The translations under genes were made by a program, and so were the position numbers. From the NCBI RefSeq assembly GCF_007754155.1, contig NZ_CP037423.1:8118938-8182937 (forward strand): a stretch of 64,000 bases of DNA, read 5' to 3'. Every line of letters starts with the position of its first letter. The first letter of the stretch is position 1. The DNA comes from Stieleria neptunia. GTDB lineage: Bacteria > Planctomycetota > Planctomycetia > Pirellulales > Pirellulaceae. Positions 36,450-45,865 of this stretch are shown one piece after another. The notes beneath the pieces were generated by a model that worked only from the letters and a program-made list of their open reading frames with translations, ran no database searches and was not told where the DNA came from.

Positions 36450-37349
36450 ATGACCACGATATTGATCGTCGACGACTCTCCGGTCGACAGGTACTTCACG
36501 CGCGACCTGATTGCGGATCAGCCAGGCTTTCAAATCATCTTTGCCGAACACGGTCTCGACGCGTTGCAGCAGATGCGTCAATCGGCTCCCGACCTGGTCA
36601 TCACCGATCTGGTCATGCCCGAAATGGATGGATTGGAATTGGTGCGGGCTTCGCGCCGCGAGTTTCCCGAGATTCCCGTGGTGCTGATGACTGCCTACGG
36701 GAATGAATCGTTGGCGGTCGACGCCTTGTACGAGGGCGCGGCCAGCTATGTCCCCAAGTCCAAACGCGTGGAACGACTGGTGGAAACCGTCTACCGCGTG
36801 CTGGCCCGTGCCCGCGCCAACCGCAATCGCAACCGGTCGACCAAGTTTTATGGCAAGGTCGAAGCAACGTTCTATCTGGAGAACGATCCCGACAAGATCC
36901 CCGCGCTGTTGGATTACGTTCAGCAGATCATTGGCGGTCTGGAACTGAGCGACGAGACCGAGCACATCCGTGTCGGCGTGGCTCTCGAAGAAGCGCTACT
37001 CCACTCGATCTGGCACGGCAACCTGGAATTGACCAGTGACGAACTCGATCGCAGTCGCGCCGCCGGCTGGGAAGGGCTCAAGGAACTGATTTCCCAACGT
37101 CGTTCCGAGTCGCCCTATCGTGATCGACAGATCGTGCTGGAAGTCCATGTCACCAACAGCACGGCGCGGTTCGTCATTCGTGACGGCGGGATCGGCAACC
37201 AACGGCTCTCCGCCCGCACCTTCACACGCGAAGACTATTTCGGGACCGGAGACGGAATCGGAATCGCGCTGATGAGCACGCTGATGGACAAGGTCACCTA
37301 CAACGAAGCCGGGAACGAGTTGACACTGATCAAGGTCAGCCAGAATTAA
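36450..37349 (+). CDS. Response regulator fused to an RsbW-like HATPase domain
   Basis: 299 residues. ATG 36450 (AGGTG about six bases upstream) gives a normal receiver start 'MTTILIVDDSPVDRYFTRDL'. Receiver domain about 1-120: phospho-acceptor Asp53 in 'VITDLVMP', then 'VLMTAYGN' and Lys in 'YVPKSKRV'. Residues about 150-299 are a GHKL ATPase of the anti-sigma (HATPase_c_2) type: N-box 'EEALLHSIWHGNLEL', G1-like 'VIRDGGIGNQ', then 'GDGIGIALM'. Such fusions probably switch a serine-kinase/anti-sigma output by phosphorelay. No histidine kinase is adjacent. A partner STAS protein (such as the one at 7635) is expected but not shown. Confidence 0.82.
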   Translation: MTTILIVDDSPVDRYFTRDLIADQPGFQIIFAEHGLDALQQMRQSAPDLVITDLVMPEMDGLELVRASRREFPEIPVVLMTAYGNESLAVDALYEGAASYVPKSKRVERLVETVYRVLARARANRNRNRSTKFYGKVEATFYLENDPDKIPALLDYVQQIIGGLELSDETEHIRVGVALEEALLHSIWHGNLELTSDELDRSRAAGWEGLKELISQRRSESPYRDRQIVLEVHVTNSTARFVIRDGGIGNQRLSARTFTREDYFGTGDGIGIALMSTLMDKVTYNEAGNELTLIKVSQN

Positions 37350-37390
37350 CAGTGAGTCGCGTTGGGGAGATCGATTGTCTAACGGCAGTG

Positions 37391-37512
37391 TTTGGCAACC
37401 CATCAGACTCTCTCCCTCTGGGAGAGACGGCGTTTGCGCAGCAAGCAAACGCCAGAGAGGGCTCACGCTGCAAAACTCTTGGCACCTTCCGCTACGATCA
37501 AATCCGTCACTT
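37391..37512. repeat. Dispersed palindromic repeat, copy B
   Basis: Matches 6573-6698, including the TCTCTCCCTCTGGGAGAGAC core, the GGCGTTTGC...GCAAACGCC stem and the CTTCCGCTACGATCAA tail. It lies directly after the response-regulator gene. Confidence 0.8.
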
Positions 37513-37559
37513 TGCGACTTGTTCCCAGGCTCCGCCAGGAACAAGCGAATGTGACGAGG

Positions 37560-37640
37560 CATTAGCGGAAGGGCGCAAGCCCTCCGGTTCCGCAACTGCG
37601 CCAAGACACCGGAGGGCTCGCGCCCTGCCGTTAAAATCAT
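37560..37640. repeat. 'TTAGCGG...CCGTTAA' hairpin repeat
   Basis: Same family as 35168-35240: arms ATTAGCGGAAGGGCGCAAGC and GCTCGCGCCCTGCCGTTAA. With copy B above it fills the 37350-37731 gap; a GGCATGCACAGCATGCC hairpin follows at 37709. Confidence 0.75.
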
Positions 37641-37731
37641 TCACGGCATAGGGCTCCGCCGGGGTACAAATCGCGACATCTACCGCTAGACGGACCAGTA
37701 GGCGATCGGCATGCACAGCATGCCCATCTGC

Positions 37732-40700
37732 CTACTCTCCCTTCAAACGCACCGCATCGATTTCTTCATAACTTGACGAATGCGTCGTATCGATCGTGAT
37801 ACGAATCGCGTCGACGCGATAACTGGTCAGCGGCCACGACACATCGTAGTCCACCGGCGTGCCAGGCTGGCTGGGATCGGGACCGATCGGCATCACGTGA
37901 AATTGTCCGCTGACCGCATCCCGGACTTCCACCCCGCGCACGAATCCGTTGCCAAACGTTTCGCGAATGACCGCGCCGGAGGAGTAGACCGGAATGTCAA
38001 ACCCGACGGTCAGGGTTTGATCACCACTATTTGCGTAACGCGGTGCCCACGCGGTTCTGGCGTCGCCATAGTCGAACGTGTTCGGTTCGCCCAACGCATC
38101 GGCGGCTGACCATCCGAAGGGGCTGTACTGGGAACTGAAGTCGATCACGGTCGAGGCGTATTGCCAGAGTTCCACCGTAAACGACGAGGAAAACACGTCG
38201 TCCACCGATTCGCCGCCGACGCCGTTTGCATTTTGATCCATCTCGTTTCCAGCCACATCGCGAATTTCCGGCCGGATCGAATAAGCATAGACGCCGAAGT
38301 CGGTTTGTGTCGCGAACCGGATTTGGTAGGTGTCTTCGCTCAGCTGGACGACCTCCTCGACCGCCAACGCTCCACCGGGACCGGACAGGCCGACGACATC
38401 GTCCGAAGTGAAACTGTTGGGATCGATCGGTTCATTGAACGTGACCTCGATACGGTCGATCGGCCCGGAATGCGTTGCGTCGGGAACCGTTGCGACGATC
38501 CGGGGGCCGCTGGTATCGGGTGCGACGATGCCACGCAGACGCACCGCATCGATTTCCTCGTACGAGAATGAATGGCTGGTATCGATCGTGATCCGCAACG
38601 CGTCGACGTTGTAGGTCGTCATCGGCCATGAAACCACGTAGTCGACTGGCGTTCCCGGCTGGCTGTCATCGGTTTCGGTCGACACGATGTGGAATGTGCC
38701 GGTATCGCTGTCACGGGCTTCCACCGTTCGCACAAATCCGTTGCCGTAGGTTTCGCGAATGATCGCGCCGATCGCCAACACGGGAGTGTCGAACGCGACG
38801 GTCAGTGTTTCGGTCGTCCCGTTGACCGAACCCGGGGCCCACGCGGTGCGTTGATCGGCGTAGACAAACGTGTCCGGCGGTCCAAGGGTTTGTGCCGCGG
38901 ACCACGACGTCGCACTATACTGCGAACTGAAATCGACGACGGCACTCGCGTCTTGCCAAAGCTCCAGGTCGAACGACAGTTCAAACATGTCGGTGAAAGG
39001 ATCGCCGGAAACACCGTCGCCGTTTTGATCCATCGCGTTGCCTGCCAGGTCGACGACATCGGGACCGACGGCCAACGAATACGTTCCCCAATCGGTCTGC
39101 GTTGCGAAACGGACCCGATAAACCGTCTCGGAAACAGTTTCGATCGAGTCGATCGTGATCGGGCCGCCTGGGCCATCAAACGATGCGATGTCGTCCAGCG
39201 ACAGACTCTCCCCGACGATCGGTTCGTTAAACGTCAATTCCACATGATCCACCGGTCCGGGATGCCCGGCGTCGGGCAACCAGGCGACCACGCGTGGGCC
39301 AGACGTATCCGGTGGCACAATGCCCCGCAATCGCACCGAATCAATTTCTTCATACGACAACGAGTGATCCGTATCGACGGTGATTCGAACCGCGTCGACC
39401 AGGTAGTCGGTCATCGGCCACGACACGTTGTAATCCACCGGCGTGCCCGCTTGGCTGTCATCCTGGGCAGTCGAAACCAAATGGAACACGCCGCTGTCGG
39501 CATCACGGGCATGCACCGCCGTGACAAAACCGTTGCCGAAGGTTTCGCGAATGATCACGCCGGTCGATTGAACAGGCGTTTCGAATCCGACGGTCAGCGT
39601 TTCGCTGGTCCCATTGATGGTCCGCGGCGCCCAAGCCTGCCGCGAGTCACCGTAGACCAACGTGTCAGATTCCCCGAGTGCTTGTTCGGCCGACCACGAC
39701 GTCGGACTGTACTGAGAACTAAAATCGACAACCGACTCGGCAAACTGCCACAGTTCGACCGTGAATTGGACGGCGTAGGCATCCTCCAACGGTTCTCCAT
39801 CGATCGCATCCTGGTCTTGGTTCATCGGCCGCCCTTCCAGGTCCAGCACATCGGGTCCGATCAACAGCGAGTAATCGCCGAATGTGGTCTGTGGCGGGAA
39901 GGTGATTTCGTACCGTGTGCTGGTCAGTCGATTGACCGCAGTGGCCTGGATCGCGCCGTCGGGGCCAACAAAGCTGGACACGTCGTCGAGCGTGAAAGAA
40001 CCGTCCTGAATCGGCTCGTCGAACGTCAGTTCGACACGGCTGACCGGACCGTTGACGCTGCCCTGGAGCGTCGATGCGAGGATCCGAGCACCGTCGGCGT
40101 CTGGAACCGTCACACCGCGCAGTTGAACCGCATCGATCTCCTCGTACGCGTTCTGGTTGTGATCGGTGTCGATCGTGATCCGCACGGCGTCGACCGGATA
40201 GTTGGTTTGCGGCCACGTCACCAGGAAATCAAAAGGGACGTTGGCCAAACTGTTGTCTTGTGGCTCAGCCACCGTGACGAACGCTCCGGTCGTCGCATTG
40301 CGGGCTTCGACTTGCCGGACGAATCCATTTCCAAACGTTTCCCGAATCACGACGCCGCTGGCCAGCAAGGGTTCTGCAAATCCGACCGTCAAAAACTCCT
40401 CGGTCCCGTTCTCCGATCGCGGCGCCCAAGCCGTTTGCAAATCACCGTAGCTGAACGTATCCGGCGCCCCGAGTGCTTGGGCAGCTGACCAGGCCGTGGT
40501 CGTGTACTGGGAACTGAACTCGATCACTCGGTCCGCGTACAACCATTTTTGCAGCGTGAATTCAACGTCATACCGATCGTCGTCCGTTTCGCCACCGATG
40601 CCGTCCTGATCCTGATCGAACAAGTTCCCGGCCGGATCAGTGATCGCGCCGCCGATTGTCAGTCGATACGTTCCCAGCACATCCTGCGTCGGAAAAACGA

Positions 40701-42585
40701 CGTCGAACTCGGTATCCGAAACCGACTCGATCGCGGAAACACTGATCGGTCCGGCCGGTCCGACGAACTCGCTGATCCGATCAATCCCGAACGAATCAAC
40801 GGCGATCGGTTCGTCAAACGTGATCCGCACCCGGCTGACCGGAACATTGACGGCGCCTTCGGGCGAGGCGGCGACGACAAACGGTCCGACGGTGTCGGGC
40901 ACGATCGTAAAGCCGCCGATGAATCGGTCTGCCGTCGCTTCGCCGTTGATTCCGTTCCCGTTTTGGTCCATCGCATTGCCGAACGGATCAGCGATTTCCG
41001 GCCCCAAGGTGATCACGTAGTCGCCGAGTGCGGTTTGCGGTTGAAAAGCGATCTCAAACTCTCGCCCGGCGGTACTCGCAACAGGCTGCACTCCGCTGAC
41101 CACGATCGATCCCAGCGGCCCTTGGAAATCCACCACGTCATCGGTCGTAAAGGAATCGACGTCGATGCGTTCGTCAAAGGTGATGCGAAGTCGATCTTGC
41201 ACCTTCATCACCTCGCCGGCGGGGACGTTTGCCACGACGACCGGTCCGTCGGAATCGAGTGCCACCGCCGTGGCGACGTTCAATCGTCCGCCCGTCGTCG
41301 TTCGTGACTCCAGGGCGGGGATCGGATCAACCGTATCCAGAATGCGATCACGAATCTTCTCTGACGGCCAATCGGGATGCTGACTTCGCAGCAACGCGAC
41401 GGCACCGGCGACATGGGGCGTCGCCATCGAGGTTCCGTTGAACGTGCTGTACGTGTTGTTTCGAGTCGTGCTGTAGATGCCCACGCCGGGCGCCCCCAGG
41501 TCGACCTGGGTGGCGCCATAGTTGGAGAATGTCGCCAATTGATCGTCGTGATCGGTCGCCGCAACCGCGATCAGATTGTCATGGGGAAAGTTCGCGGGGT
41601 AAAAGGGCCGCACCTCGTTGTCGTCGCCGACTTGGTCGCCGCCGCCGTTGCCCGCCGCCGCGACCACGATGTGATCGGCCGCCCGCGCGTACTCGATCGC
41701 GTCGGCGAGTGCCTGAGACGCGTTGCCGTTGAATCCCCAACTGTGGTTCGAGATCGTGGCACCGTTGTCGACCGCATATTGGATGGCGCTAACCGCGGCG
41801 GCCGTCGATCCGCCTCCGGAGGCGTTCAAAAATTTGACGGCCATGATTCGCACGTTCCAACTGACGCCGACCACGCCGATCCCGTTGTTTGCCACCGCGC
41901 CAATCGTGCCGGCCACGTGTGTCCCGTGATTGTGGTCGTCCATCGGGTCCCCATCGCCGGAAACAAAGTCGAACCCATGAACGTCGTCGATAAAGCCGTT
42001 GCCGTCATTGTCGATCCCGTCACCGGCGATTTCACCCGGGTTGGACCACATGTTCGCGGCTAAATCCGGATGCAGATAATCGACTCCGGTATCGATCACC
42101 GCGACGACCGTGCTCGCGTCGCCCGTCGTGATCTCCCACGCTTCGCTTCCATCGATGTCGGCGTCCGCGGTGCCACCGGTTTGTCCATCATTGTGCAGCC
42201 CCCACAGACTGCCAAAATCCGGATCATTGGGGACCGCCGAGAGATGAATCTGGTAGTTGGGTTCGGCATAGATCACGCCGGGATGATGTCGATAAAACTC
42301 GAGCGACTGGTCGACATCAAGCCCCTGCGGTAACCCGACCTGCTTGAGCCCCGGCAACGACGAAAACTCGGTGATCGGGTCGCTTGACGAAGTCGCCGCA
42401 CCGGCGTGAAACCGCACGAGCACGCTGGTGCTGTCAAACGCATTGGAGTCGATGTCCAGCACAGGTGACGGGGCCCCCAGGGCGGCGTCCAACAGACAAC
42501 GCGTCTCCAAGACTTCGAGACGTCCGGCGCGGCGGCGCCGCCAACGTTCTGCCATTGGTTTGCGGCGTCGTTTGAGTGATCCCAT
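37732..42585 (-). CDS. Large secreted subtilisin-family protease with four C-terminal repeats
   Basis: 1617 residues from ATG 42585. The N-terminus 'MGSLKRRRKPMAERW', then 'LEVLETRCLLDA', is the planctomycete export-type signature. A fervidolysin-like propeptide is followed by an S8 domain with D165 ('VIDTGVDYLHPDL'), H220 ('HNHGTHVAGTIG') and S386 ('NGTSMATPHVAGA'). After about residue 460 come Ig-like (SbsA/Big type) domains alternating with discoidin-like modules ('VDFSSQYS...WSAAQALG'), repeated with a period of 264 residues (about 792 bp), four times. It probably works as a surface or extracellular protease/adhesin. No C-terminal anchor was recognised. Confidence 0.88.
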   Translation of the reverse strand: MGSLKRRRKPMAERWRRRRAGRLEVLETRCLLDAALGAPSPVLDIDSNAFDSTSVLVRFHAGAATSSSDPITEFSSLPGLKQVGLPQGLDVDQSLEFYRHHPGVIYAEPNYQIHLSAVPNDPDFGSLWGLHNDGQTGGTADADIDGSEAWEITTGDASTVVAVIDTGVDYLHPDLAANMWSNPGEIAGDGIDNDGNGFIDDVHGFDFVSGDGDPMDDHNHGTHVAGTIGAVANNGIGVVGVSWNVRIMAVKFLNASGGGSTAAAVSAIQYAVDNGATISNHSWGFNGNASQALADAIEYARAADHIVVAAAGNGGGDQVGDDNEVRPFYPANFPHDNLIAVAATDHDDQLATFSNYGATQVDLGAPGVGIYSTTRNNTYSTFNGTSMATPHVAGAVALLRSQHPDWPSEKIRDRILDTVDPIPALESRTTTGGRLNVATAVALDSDGPVVVANVPAGEVMKVQDRLRITFDERIDVDSFTTDDVVDFQGPLGSIVVSGVQPVASTAGREFEIAFQPQTALGDYVITLGPEIADPFGNAMDQNGNGINGEATADRFIGGFTIVPDTVGPFVVAASPEGAVNVPVSRVRITFDEPIAVDSFGIDRISEFVGPAGPISVSAIESVSDTEFDVVFPTQDVLGTYRLTIGGAITDPAGNLFDQDQDGIGGETDDDRYDVEFTLQKWLYADRVIEFSSQYTTTAWSAAQALGAPDTFSYGDLQTAWAPRSENGTEEFLTVGFAEPLLASGVVIRETFGNGFVRQVEARNATTGAFVTVAEPQDNSLANVPFDFLVTWPQTNYPVDAVRITIDTDHNQNAYEEIDAVQLRGVTVPDADGARILASTLQGSVNGPVSRVELTFDEPIQDGSFTLDDVSSFVGPDGAIQATAVNRLTSTRYEITFPPQTTFGDYSLLIGPDVLDLEGRPMNQDQDAIDGEPLEDAYAVQFTVELWQFAESVVDFSSQYSPTSWSAEQALGESDTLVYGDSRQAWAPRTINGTSETLTVGFETPVQSTGVIIRETFGNGFVTAVHARDADSGVFHLVSTAQDDSQAGTPVDYNVSWPMTDYLVDAVRITVDTDHSLSYEEIDSVRLRGIVPPDTSGPRVVAWLPDAGHPGPVDHVELTFNEPIVGESLSLDDIASFDGPGGPITIDSIETVSETVYRVRFATQTDWGTYSLAVGPDVVDLAGNAMDQNGDGVSGDPFTDMFELSFDLELWQDASAVVDFSSQYSATSWSAAQTLGPPDTFVYADQRTAWAPGSVNGTTETLTVAFDTPVLAIGAIIRETYGNGFVRTVEARDSDTGTFHIVSTETDDSQPGTPVDYVVSWPMTTYNVDALRITIDTSHSFSYEEIDAVRLRGIVAPDTSGPRIVATVPDATHSGPIDRIEVTFNEPIDPNSFTSDDVVGLSGPGGALAVEEVVQLSEDTYQIRFATQTDFGVYAYSIRPEIRDVAGNEMDQNANGVGGESVDDVFSSSFTVELWQYASTVIDFSSQYSPFGWSAADALGEPNTFDYGDARTAWAPRYANSGDQTLTVGFDIPVYSSGAVIRETFGNGFVRGVEVRDAVSGQFHVMPIGPDPSQPGTPVDYDVSWPLTSYRVDAIRITIDTTHSSSYEEIDAVRLKGE

Positions 42586-43226
42586 GGCGGACAACCTCGC
42601 TGAGCAAAACGAAAACAAAAGTGCCCCACATCAACGAGTCTAGTCGCTACCGATTTGCGTCTCAGTGCTTCCCAACGACTCTGCTGAGTTTGGCAAAACT
42701 TTCGTATTGCAGAAGCGGCGGACCATCGGTCGACCGTGCGGGCTGCGGCAAGCAGCCGTACGCGCCATCCTGCCCAGACGAAATCAGGCCGTAGCAGTCA
42801 ACGCCGAGTAGCATTTTCCCACTGTGTTTCTTGAGGTGTTAGCGGAACGGCGCGAGCGGGCCGTCGATTTAGTGAGCCGCGACGCGTAAGCGGCCGGGCA
42901 CTGCGACGAAAGCCCGAGGCCTTACGGCCAGCGGCTCACCATTAACTCCGCAGAACCCGACTAAAACGACAGCCCGCGAGCCGTCCGGTTGCGTTTCAAA
43001 AACTCCGTGAAAGACCGGAGGGCTCGCGCCCTGCCGCTAAAAAATGCGTCACAGCGATGCCGTTCGGGGTCAGCCTGACGTTCCGCCAGACTTACGGGCA
43101 GATCATTTCGGCGACTCACCAAGTCCTCCTTCGCGCCCAAACGGCCACTTCCTTCTCGTCTACGATACTCCCAGTTCATCGCTCCGTGCCGTTTTAAACC
43201 ACTTTGCCCTTCGCCGCAGAAATCTT
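42586..43226. other. Divergent intergenic region with hairpin repeats
   Basis: About 640 bases between the protease (leftward) and the DUF2867 gene (rightward). 42837-43040 is a compound member of the 'TTAGCGG' hairpin family (AGCGGAACGGCGCGAGCGGGC on the left, GGGCTCGCGCCCTGCCGCTAA on the right) with an inserted segment. The remainder holds no recognisable gene. Confidence 0.6.
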
Positions 43227-44684
43227 ATGGATATGCCACCGTTGACGATTCTTGTGTGTGGGGCGACCGGTTACGTGGGCGGCCGGCTGGTGCGGTTGCT
43301 CTTGGACGAGGGCCACACCGTGCGTTGTCTGGTCCGTAATAAGGAGAAACTGACCAAATTCAGTTGGCGAGATCGCCCGCGATTGCAGGTGCTCGAAGGC
43401 GACCTGCAAGACCCGGAAGCGGTCAAGGCGGCGGTCGTCGACATCGACGTGGCGTATTACCTGGTGCATTCCATGATCGCCGCCAGCGACAAATACGCAC
43501 AGCGCGATCGTGAATTGGCCGAAAACTTCGTTGCGGCAATCGATCAATCGCCGTGTCGCCAGATCGTCTACCTGGGAGGCCTCGGTGAACTCGGTCCCGA
43601 TCTCAGTCACCACCTGAGAAGCCGTCGCGAGGTGGCCGAGATTTTGCAAACCAGCACGGTGCCCGTCACCGTGCTGCGGGCCGCGATGATCATCGGGTCG
43701 GGTTCGGCATCGTTCGAAATCCTGCGGTACCTGGTCGAACGGCTGCCGATCATGGTGACGCCGAAATGGGTCAACACGGAGACTCAGCCGATCGCGATTC
43801 GTGACGTGTTGCGGTACTCGGTGGAGTGCATCGGCGTCCCAGAGACACGTGGGCGAACGATCGATATCGGCGGATTAGACGTGATGACGTATCGTGAACT
43901 GATGCAAGCGATGGCCAAGGCGATCGGGCTGCCGCGACGCATCATCGTGCCCGTGCCCGTGTTGACGCCGCGACTGAGTTCGCTGTGGATTTCGTTGGTC
44001 ACGCCCGTCAGCAGCGCGATCGGACGCCCACTTGCCGAAGGACTTCGCAACCGCACGGTGTGCCGTAACGATGTGGCCAAACAATTGATGCCGGGAACGC
44101 TGCTGAATGTGCCACAAGCACTCGACGCCGCGCTGGGCAAAATTGAAACTCACGACATCGAAACCCGTTGGTCGACCGCCGGCGTGATGCCGGGCGATCC
44201 CGATTGGGCCGGCGGGACCACCAAGCTCGATGAGCGTTCGATCACCGTCGACGCCTCTCCGGAACAAACGTTTCGCGTGATCGAAAGAATCGGAGGCGGT
44301 CACGGATACTGGGGCGCCGGCTGGCTATGGCGGGTGCGTGGCTGGATGGATCAACTGGTCGGGGGCCCGGGGCTGCGGCGCGGACGTCGCCACCCGGACG
44401 ACCTCCATTTCGGCGAAGCGGTCGATTTTTGGCGGGTCACGGCTCACCAATCCAACCGGCGACTGCGATTGAGGGCGGAAATGAAACTGCCCGGTGACGC
44501 CGAACTCGATTTCCAACTCACTCCGGCGGAAAACGATTCCACGGTCGTCACGATGACCGCCAGGTTTCGCCCCAGTGGCTTGCTCGGGTTGGCCTACTGG
44601 TACAGCGTTCTCCCGCTGCACGGACTGGTCTTTCCCGTCATGCTGCGCGGGATCAAACGCGACGCCGAATCGAACTCGGTATGA
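43227..44684 (+). CDS. NAD(P)-binding epimerase-like protein with DUF2867 C-terminus
   Basis: 485 residues. ATG 43227 ('MDMPPLTILVCGATGYVGG') places the Rossmann glycine motif GATGYVGGRL at the N-terminus; upstream codons are not conserved-looking. Residues about 5-290 resemble atypical SDR/NmrA-like NAD(P)-binding proteins ('HTVRCLVRNKEKL', 'DVAYYLVHSM'). Residues about 320-485 contain the DUF2867 pattern ('GGGHGYWGAGWLWRVRGWMD', then 'LRLRAEMKLPGDAELDFQL'). This two-domain type is widespread in bacteria with no firmly known substrate. Cytosolic. The following DUF1080 gene starts 62 bases downstream. Confidence 0.82.
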   Translation: MDMPPLTILVCGATGYVGGRLVRLLLDEGHTVRCLVRNKEKLTKFSWRDRPRLQVLEGDLQDPEAVKAAVVDIDVAYYLVHSMIAASDKYAQRDRELAENFVAAIDQSPCRQIVYLGGLGELGPDLSHHLRSRREVAEILQTSTVPVTVLRAAMIIGSGSASFEILRYLVERLPIMVTPKWVNTETQPIAIRDVLRYSVECIGVPETRGRTIDIGGLDVMTYRELMQAMAKAIGLPRRIIVPVPVLTPRLSSLWISLVTPVSSAIGRPLAEGLRNRTVCRNDVAKQLMPGTLLNVPQALDAALGKIETHDIETRWSTAGVMPGDPDWAGGTTKLDERSITVDASPEQTFRVIERIGGGHGYWGAGWLWRVRGWMDQLVGGPGLRRGRRHPDDLHFGEAVDFWRVTAHQSNRRLRLRAEMKLPGDAELDFQLTPAENDSTVVTMTARFRPSGLLGLAYWYSVLPLHGLVFPVMLRGIKRDAESNSV

Positions 44685-44746
44685 TGGTGGGGGCTCCATC
44701 CCTGTCCATCACCCGATTTCCCCCCCACCCCCACGAGGCCGCCGCA

Positions 44747-45415
44747 ATGCTTCTGCGATCCGCTACCTTTGTTCTTTTGATGCTCTCCGCCCTCTCCCTT
44801 TCGGCCGGCGATTGGGTGTCCTTGATCGGCACCGATTCACTCGACGGCTGGACGAAAGTCGGTGGGGAGGCGAGTTACAGTTTGAGCGATGGCGTGATCA
44901 CCGGCAAAACCGGGCCGGGAAAAAACACGTTCTTGACCAAGGGGCCGTACGGGGATTTCGAGTTGGAATTTGAGGTCAAGTGCGACCAAGAACTCAATTC
45001 CGGAGTGCAAATTCGCAGCCATCTTTATCCCAAACCGACGCCTCAAGAATCAAAACCCGATCGCATCCGCGAACAGGGTGAAATGTACGGCTACCAATGC
45101 GAGATCACCGGGAAAACGAATGGAGCCAACGGCTGTTCGGGGAATTTCTGGGACGAAGGCCGACGGACGAAGTGGCTGGATGAAACCGTCAACGCGGAAG
45201 AAAAGCAAGCCGTTTACAAGCCCGGTCAGTGGAATCAATTTCGCATCGTCGCCAAAGGTGATCGGATCCAAAGCTTCGTCAACGGCGTTCCCGTCGCCGA
45301 CTTCACCGACGACCGCGACGCGGAAGGCGTGATCGGTCTGCAAGTCCACTCGATCAAGAAAGGCACCGGCCCCTACCAGGTTTCCTGGCGCAACATCCGA
45401 CTACGTGAGCTGTAG
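44747..45415 (+). CDS. Secreted DUF1080 (3-keto-disaccharide hydrolase-like) protein
   Basis: 222 residues. ATG 44747 gives a signal peptide 'MLLRSATFVLLMLSALSLSA'. The mature part is a concanavalin-like sandwich with DUF1080 landmarks: 'WVSLIGTDSLDGWTKVGG', 'SDGVITGKTG', 'FELEFEVKCDQELNSGVQI', 'GYQCEI' and 'IGLQVHS...VSWRNIRLREL'. The family includes 3-keto-disaccharide hydrolases and is greatly expanded in planctomycetes, acting in the periplasm on sugars. Substrate not predictable. Confidence 0.88.
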   Translation: MLLRSATFVLLMLSALSLSAGDWVSLIGTDSLDGWTKVGGEASYSLSDGVITGKTGPGKNTFLTKGPYGDFELEFEVKCDQELNSGVQIRSHLYPKPTPQESKPDRIREQGEMYGYQCEITGKTNGANGCSGNFWDEGRRTKWLDETVNAEEKQAVYKPGQWNQFRIVAKGDRIQSFVNGVPVADFTDDRDAEGVIGLQVHSIKKGTGPYQVSWRNIRLREL

Positions 45416-45865
45416 GCAAACCGGCTCGGGAGTGCCGACGGCCCGCGGAAAAATAAGTGGGATAGGCTTCCAGCCTGTCGATGCTGAAATGACGAGCCTG
45501 GAAGCCTGTCCCACCTTAAGAGATCTGACCCTTCTATTCCGCTCGTTGCGATATCAACAGCCCGCGAGCCGCCCGGTTCAAGATTGAAAAACCGGAGGGC
45601 TCGCGTGCCCGACCGCTAACACAAGACACCCAGCGTAGATGGAACTGGGAACGGGTGCCCGAGCCTCAAACGTGCCGCTACGTCACAGACTGTCGACGTT
45701 TGGCCTGGAATTGAATTTCAATTCATGCGGGTTTCACCGCTGACACCATCAAACTGTAGGATTTGGGGACTTGATAAGCCCTCCAGTTTTTGCTGTCGCC
45801 TGAACGGGTGTGCGTTTTCCGAAGAGAAAAGACAATCGACGGAACTTTTCTCACGGACGCGAACC
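45416..45865. other. Intergenic region with dispersed repeats
   Basis: About 450 bases. It holds a GGCTTCCAGCCTGTC-type repeat (45466-45515) and a partial 'TTAGCGG' family hairpin (45560-45622). The leader of the next gene occupies the right part; no clear promoter motif was found. Confidence 0.5.
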
